Assembly (NCBI GenBank): GCA_016873495.1
Contig: VGXC01000011.1
Location: 22,114 to 86,113 of the forward strand
DNA: 64,000 bases
Direction of reading: 5' to 3'
Source: Nitrospira sp.
GTDB taxonomy: Bacteria > Nitrospirota > Nitrospiria > Nitrospirales > Nitrospiraceae
Shown: positions 60,234 to 64,000 of the stretch, piece by piece
Position numbering within the stretch: position 1 is the first letter of the stretch
Layout: the number at the start of each line of letters is the position of its first letter
Made by a program: the position numbers and the translations under genes
The notes under the pieces: generated by a model
The model's database searches: none
What the model was told of the DNA's origin: nothing
What the model saw: the letters and a program-made list of their open reading frames with translations, nothing else

Positions 60234-60249
60234 TCCCGTTTGCATAGGC

Positions 60250-60296
60250 CGGTCGGCTACGACGAGTGTTCCGTCGTAGCCGACCGAGCTTTCTTC
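60250..60296 (+). terminator. Strong rho-independent terminator
   Basis: Arms GGTCGGCTACGACG (60251-60264) and CGTCGTAGCCGACC (60272-60285) form a perfect 14-pair stem with an AGTGTTC loop, followed by GAGCTTTCTT. It ends the 58571-60233 group. The bases to 60434 hold no gene. Confidence 0.9.
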
Positions 60297-60434
60297 AGTC
60301 GCCCCTTTCAGTAATCTTCCAGCATCGTCCCTCCAAGGCCGCTACCATCGCGATGGAGCTGGTCGAGGTCCCTCACCCGCATATGTGGTCGATGAAGGCC
60401 ATGCATGCGCCTGCAGGACCAATTCCCGCCGATT

Positions 60435-61541
60435 TTACCGGGAGGCCCGGGAGGAACCGATCATGTGGCGGTATGGGGGGGGACTGACGGGAGGGGCTGC
60501 CGCGTCGGCCACCAGGTGCACGGTGCGGTGTGGAAACGGAATTTCGATGCACTCCTGCCGGAATCGTTTGAGGATGCGCTTGTGCAGTTCATGCTGGACC
60601 ACCGCTTGGTCTTCGAACTCCCGTACGTGGCAGGTCAGAGTGAAATTGAGAGAAGAGTCCCCGAAGCCCGGGACGAACCGGACGACGGGAGCCGGGTCTG
60701 CCAGCAAGCCTGCAACCTGGCCGGTCGCGGCACGGACTTCCTCCAGGAGCACACGCTCGATCTGTTCCGGATCCGCATCGTAACTGACGCCGATCGGCAT
60801 CGGCATGGCCAGGCGCTGTTCCGGCATCGAATAGTTAATCAGAATGGATTGGGCCATCTTGCTGTTCGGGACTACGACGATATTCTGCTGCAACGTGCGC
60901 AGCTTGGTCGAGCGCCAGCCGATGTCCACCACGTACCCTTCCTGAGCGGTTTCCAGTTTGACGAAATCGCCGACCCGGATCGGCCGCGACAGCAGTAAGT
61001 GGACGCCGGCGAAGAAATTCGACAGGGTTTCCTGGAGCGCCAAGGCGACAGCCAGTCCCCCCACACCCAGCGCCGTCAGAATCGGAGTGACGGAGACCCC
61101 CAAGCTGCCGAGCAGGACCAGCAGGCCCATGGTCCAGATCGCGACCTTGAAGACCGTGAAAGAGAGCCCGGTGGCCGGGATCGGGAGGTGACGTTCCTGC
61201 AGCGAGTGTTTGAGGGCCGTCCCCGACATGTTCGCCACAGCGGCGGTGACCGAGAGGACCAGCAACCCGTAGATGATCTTGAGGGCGAGGGCCACCGTCC
61301 GCGGCGGCAGGTGCGCTTGGTCCAGCGCGATGTACATGGCGATCAGCACGGACCAGGCGATGGACGGCCACCGTAGGTTTTGCGCGACGATGTCATCGGC
61401 CCTGGTTCCGGTAGCGCGCGCCCAGCGTACCAGGGCGCGGTACGACAGGGTGCGGATCGTCATGGCGACCGCCAGGGTCGCAATGAAGAGACCGATCGCG
61501 GCCAGAAACTTGATCAATTCCGTCGATCCACTCAAGGGCAT
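60435..61541 (-). CDS. MscS-family mechanosensitive channel
   Basis: 368 residues with about four helices (1-140). The pore-lining and beta-domain signatures are LTALGVGGLAVALALQETLSNFFAGVHLLLSRPIRVGDFV and the later GWRSTKLRTLQQNIVVVPNSKMAQSI. It is a small-conductance channel that protects against osmotic downshock. The divergent neighbour is glgB. C-terminal residues 240-368 form the cytoplasmic vestibule. Confidence 0.93.
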   Translation of the reverse strand: MPLSGSTELIKFLAAIGLFIATLAVAMTIRTLSYRALVRWARATGTRADDIVAQNLRWPSIAWSVLIAMYIALDQAHLPPRTVALALKIIYGLLVLSVTAAVANMSGTALKHSLQERHLPIPATGLSFTVFKVAIWTMGLLVLLGSLGVSVTPILTALGVGGLAVALALQETLSNFFAGVHLLLSRPIRVGDFVKLETAQEGYVVDIGWRSTKLRTLQQNIVVVPNSKMAQSILINYSMPEQRLAMPMPIGVSYDADPEQIERVLLEEVRAATGQVAGLLADPAPVVRFVPGFGDSSLNFTLTCHVREFEDQAVVQHELHKRILKRFRQECIEIPFPHRTVHLVADAAAPPVSPPPYRHMIGSSRASR

Positions 61542-61665
61542 GGCTCTCCGTGCATGCGTGCCGTCGCGCGGGGCCCGATCTGACGCGGATAGTATGGAAG
61601 CCGTGCGATGGTGTCAAGGATGAGCCATGCGTTGCTACGGCGGGTAAGATGCGCTAGAGTGAGCC

Positions 61666-63873
61666 ATGGTGGACGATCTTCGTGAACAGATCGAACGGCT
61701 AGTGGGAGCGGAACATTGGGATCCGTTTGTCATTCTGGGGCCTCATCCGATCTTGCACAACGGGGCTTCCGCCACGGTCATTCGGGCTTTTTTGCCGGAA
61801 GCCCTGTCGGCCAGCCTTGTGCTGGAAGGGCCGGATAGCCAGCCCATTCCGATGACGTCCATCCACGAGGCCGGGCTCTTTGAGACAACGGTTCCGTTCA
61901 GCGCCGGGGCGTCCCGGTACAAGTTGAGGGTGGCGGAGCGCTGGGGGACGGTGACCGAGCGGCATGATCCCTATGCGTTCCCGCTCTTGCTCACGGACTT
62001 CGACTTGCACCTGCTTGCCGAAGGCCGCCATTACCGTGCTTATGAGGTGATGGGGGCCCACCCAACGGTCCTGGACGGCGTGCCCGGTGTCCGATTTGCG
62101 GTTTGGGCGCCCAATGCCAGCCGGGTCAGCGTGGTCGGGGACTTCAACGGATGGGACGGGCGCCGGCATGCCATGCGCAGTCGCGGCCAGACCGGGATTT
62201 GGGAACTATTTATTCCGGAGCTGGCCGAAGGCGCGACGTATAAATATGAGATTCGTTCACGCGAATATCCGGCTCCGTTTCTGAAAGCCGATCCCTACGC
62301 CTTTGCGGCGGAACTGCGTCCCAAGACCGCTTCCGTCGTCAGAAGCTTGGAGGGCTATGTCTGGAACGATGGGGAGTGGATGACCGCCCGCGCAGCGCGG
62401 GATACGCTGTCGGCGCCCATATCCATCTATGAAGTGCATATCGGGTCTTGGATGCGGGTGCCCGAAGAGGGAGACCGCTGGCTGAGCTACCGTGAGCTGA
62501 CGGCCAAGCTTATTGCCTATGTAAAGGACATGGGCTATACCCACGTGGAACTGATGCCGGTTACCGAGCATCCGTTCGACGGATCCTGGGGCTATCAGAC
62601 GACCGGGTACTTTGCCCCTACCAGCCGCTACGGATCGCTTCAGGACTTCATGGCTTTCGTGGATGCCTGTCATCAGGCCGGCATTGGGGTCTTGATAGAC
62701 TGGGTGCCGGCCCATTTTCCAGATGATCCCCATGCCTTGGCCTGGTTCGATGGGACGCACCTCTACGACCATGCCGATCCCCGATCAGGCTACCATCCGG
62801 AGTGGCACAGCCGGATTTTCAACTTCGGGCGTGTGGAGGTGCGGAACTTCTTGATGAACAGCGCCCTATTCTGGTTGGACCGTTACCACATCGATGGGTT
62901 ACGCATGGATGCGGTGGCATCGATGCTCTATCTGGATTATGCGCGCCAGCCGGGAGAGTGGATTCCCAACCGCTTCGGCGGCCATGAAAATTTGGAAGCG
63001 GTGGACTTTTTGAAAGAATTCAATCTGGTCGTTCATCGGGACTATCCCGGAGTTCTGACCATTGCGGAAGAGTCTACGGCCTGGCCCGGTGTTTCACGCC
63101 CGACCTACGTCGGCGGACTTGGTTTCGGCCTCAAGTGGAACATGGGCTGGATGCACGACATGCTGGACTATTTCAGTCTGGACCCAGTCCATCGCAAATA
63201 TCACCAGGATAGGCTGACGTTTGGGCTGGTCTATGCCTTCAGCGAGAATTTTGTTTTGGTCCTATCTCATGACGAAGTGGTGCATGGGAAGGGGGCATTG
63301 CTGGCCAAGATGCCGGGAGATGATTGGCAAAAATTTGCCAACCTGCGGGCTTTCTATGGGTACATGTATGGGCATCCAGGGAAGAAGATGTTGTTCATGG
63401 GGGGGGAATTCGGCCAATGGGCCGAGTGGAACCACGATACCAGTCTCTCCTGGCATCTGCTCCAATACGATCCCCATGCGGGACTTCAACGATATGTTCG
63501 CGACCTCAATCGGTTGTATGTGGCCGAGCCGGCCCTACACCAGGTAGATTTCGACTGGGCTGGATTCCAATGGATTGACTTTAGCGACGCGGAACAGTCT
63601 GTGATTTCGTTTCTTCGTCGGTCAAGGGATCAGGCCGATTGCATCCTCTGCATCGGCAACTTGACGCCGGTTCCCAGACATGGCTACCGGATCGGGGTGC
63701 CGGTGCCTGGTTGGTACCGAGAACTTCTGAACAGCGATGCGGCTATCTATGGAGGAAGCAACCAGGGAAACGGGGGGGGGATAGAGGCTGAGGCGATCCC
63801 CTGCCATAGCCATTCTTATTCCATTTCTCTTACCCTTCCGCCGCTTAGTTTTTTGTTCATCAAGCCATCTTAA
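61666..63873 (+). CDS. glgB: Glycogen branching enzyme
   Basis: 735 residues. A CBM48 module ([25 protein letters not shown]) precedes the GH13 barrel. The catalytic aspartate is in [15 protein letters not shown], the acid/base glutamate in [12 protein letters not shown] and the transition-state aspartate in [13 protein letters not shown]. It creates alpha-1,6 branches in glycogen. Its stop abuts the likely end of an IS3-type element, so the last residues (LSFLFIKPS) may have been affected by the insertion. Confidence 0.96.
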   Translation: MVDDLREQIERLVGAEHWDPFVILGPHPILHNGASATVIRAFLPEALSASLVLEGPDSQPIPMTSIHEAGLFETTVPFSAGASRYKLRVAERWGTVTERHDPYAFPLLLTDFDLHLLAEGRHYRAYEVMGAHPTVLDGVPGVRFAVWAPNASRVSVVGDFNGWDGRRHAMRSRGQTGIWELFIPELAEGATYKYEIRSREYPAPFLKADPYAFAAELRPKTASVVRSLEGYVWNDGEWMTARAARDTLSAPISIYEVHIGSWMRVPEEGDRWLSYRELTAKLIAYVKDMGYTHVELMPVTEHPFDGSWGYQTTGYFAPTSRYGSLQDFMAFVDACHQAGIGVLIDWVPAHFPDDPHALAWFDGTHLYDHADPRSGYHPEWHSRIFNFGRVEVRNFLMNSALFWLDRYHIDGLRMDAVASMLYLDYARQPGEWIPNRFGGHENLEAVDFLKEFNLVVHRDYPGVLTIAEESTAWPGVSRPTYVGGLGFGLKWNMGWMHDMLDYFSLDPVHRKYHQDRLTFGLVYAFSENFVLVLSHDEVVHGKGALLAKMPGDDWQKFANLRAFYGYMYGHPGKKMLFMGGEFGQWAEWNHDTSLSWHLLQYDPHAGLQRYVRDLNRLYVAEPALHQVDFDWAGFQWIDFSDAEQSVISFLRRSRDQADCILCIGNLTPVPRHGYRIGVPVPGWYRELLNSDAAIYGGSNQGNGGGIEAEAIPCHSHSYSISLTLPPLSFLFIKPS

Positions 63874-64000
63874 TGACGTTGGCCCCGTTCTGAGACAGTT
63901 CTTAACCAGAGCAGAAGACCTCTTCGGCGGTCTGTTCAACCTGACGTTGCGCGACAAACTCGTTCGGGGTCAGGTGCCCGAGTGAGCTATGCGGACGGCG
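63874..64000 (-). mobile_element. Right-hand end of an IS3-family insertion sequence
   Basis: The minus strand from the right edge to the TAA at 63902-63904 reads RRPHSSLGHLTPNEFVAQRQVEQ, which is the C-terminus of an IS3-type integrase-core transposase (OrfB). The 28 bases between its stop and glgB include TGACGTTGGCCCCGTTCTGAGACA, plausible as the terminal inverted repeat. The rest of the element is beyond the window. Confidence 0.8.
63902..64000 (-). CDS. IS3-family transposase OrfB, C-terminal fragment
   Basis: 32 residues plus stop, running off the right edge. RPHSSLGHLTPNEF matches the C-terminal end of the rve integrase domain of IS3 family transposases. The visible part is intact, but only the last codons are seen, so whether the full gene is active is unknown. 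Confidence 0.85.
   Translation of the reverse strand, partial: RRPHSSLGHLTPNEFVAQRQVEQTAEEVFCSG

Noticed and set aside
1..64000. CRISPR array, rRNA genes or prophage
   Set aside because: No regularly spaced direct repeats, no rRNA sequence and no phage structural genes were seen.

Overview
The window looks like a chromosomal segment of a GC-rich Gram-negative bacterium, most likely a Nitrospira-like member of the Nitrospirota. This placement is an inference from gene content: formylglycine-enzyme-like proteins, HemE-HemH-HemY, DUF985 cupin, a Gld-like ABC cassette, two Pal-like lipoproteins, c-type cytochrome and trehalose/glycogen-type enzymes, and many small periplasmic hypotheticals. It does not rest on a marker gene. 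Coding density is high, most genes are core metabolism, and small accessory inserts interrupt it.

Region by region: 1-2632 (minus) is a four-gene operon of a partial secreted protein, two SUMF1-fold proteins and a zinc-ribbon protein. It diverges from a MerR-type regulator with a cobalamin domain (2794-3705) that carries the light-sensor signature W-x9-EH. The shared intergenic region has three copies of one operator-like motif, and a TTGACA box for each direction lies inside a copy. Next come hemE, hemH, hemY, a rhodanese and a hypothetical (3787-8431). 8710-10817 holds mazG, a membrane protein and a DUF1844 protein. 10948-15953 is a TPR metallopeptidase coupled to an NtrY/NtrX two-component pair. 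16062-19185 has an RNA methyltransferase, purM and purN, followed by tRNA-Ala.

19321-21611 is a small accessory islet behind the tRNA: hairpin elements, a decayed zinc-ribbon gene, a tiny membrane protein, a broken 3' end of a LOG gene, and a DUF4143 ATPase. Intact LOG and YqeY genes follow. 22706-28995 holds periplasmic proteins (including a probable PHM-like copper protein), an MFS transporter, small hypotheticals and a glutathione peroxidase. HtpX, a cupredoxin and a squalene/phytoene synthase follow. A VapBC toxin-antitoxin pair sits behind the synthase, bounded by a second copy of the synthase's last ~115 bases. 32755-35521 has iron-sulfur proteins and alanine dehydrogenase; then come tRNA-Pro, acyP, apt, a DksA-like protein, queC, a cytochrome c and an SPFH lipoprotein. 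39997-51251 contains lipoproteins, malQ, a histidine kinase/sigma-54 regulator pair, a DUF4124 protein, FKBP and a DEAD-box helicase. 52013-64000 holds two Pal-like lipoproteins, a receiver protein, tRNA-Arg, a four-gene Gld-like ABC cassette, a MscS channel, glgB and the end of an IS3-family element.

The most unusual signals are these. (1) A family of structured elements begins exactly three bases after the CCA of all three tRNA genes, with stems that covary between copies; a fourth copy stands alone at 39745-39873. (2) Two accessory cassettes (a DUF4143 ATPase and VapBC) each sit between an intact host gene and an extra copy of that gene's 3' end, in the same relative orientation. (3) A predicted B12 light sensor stands between a divergent operon and heme biosynthesis genes.
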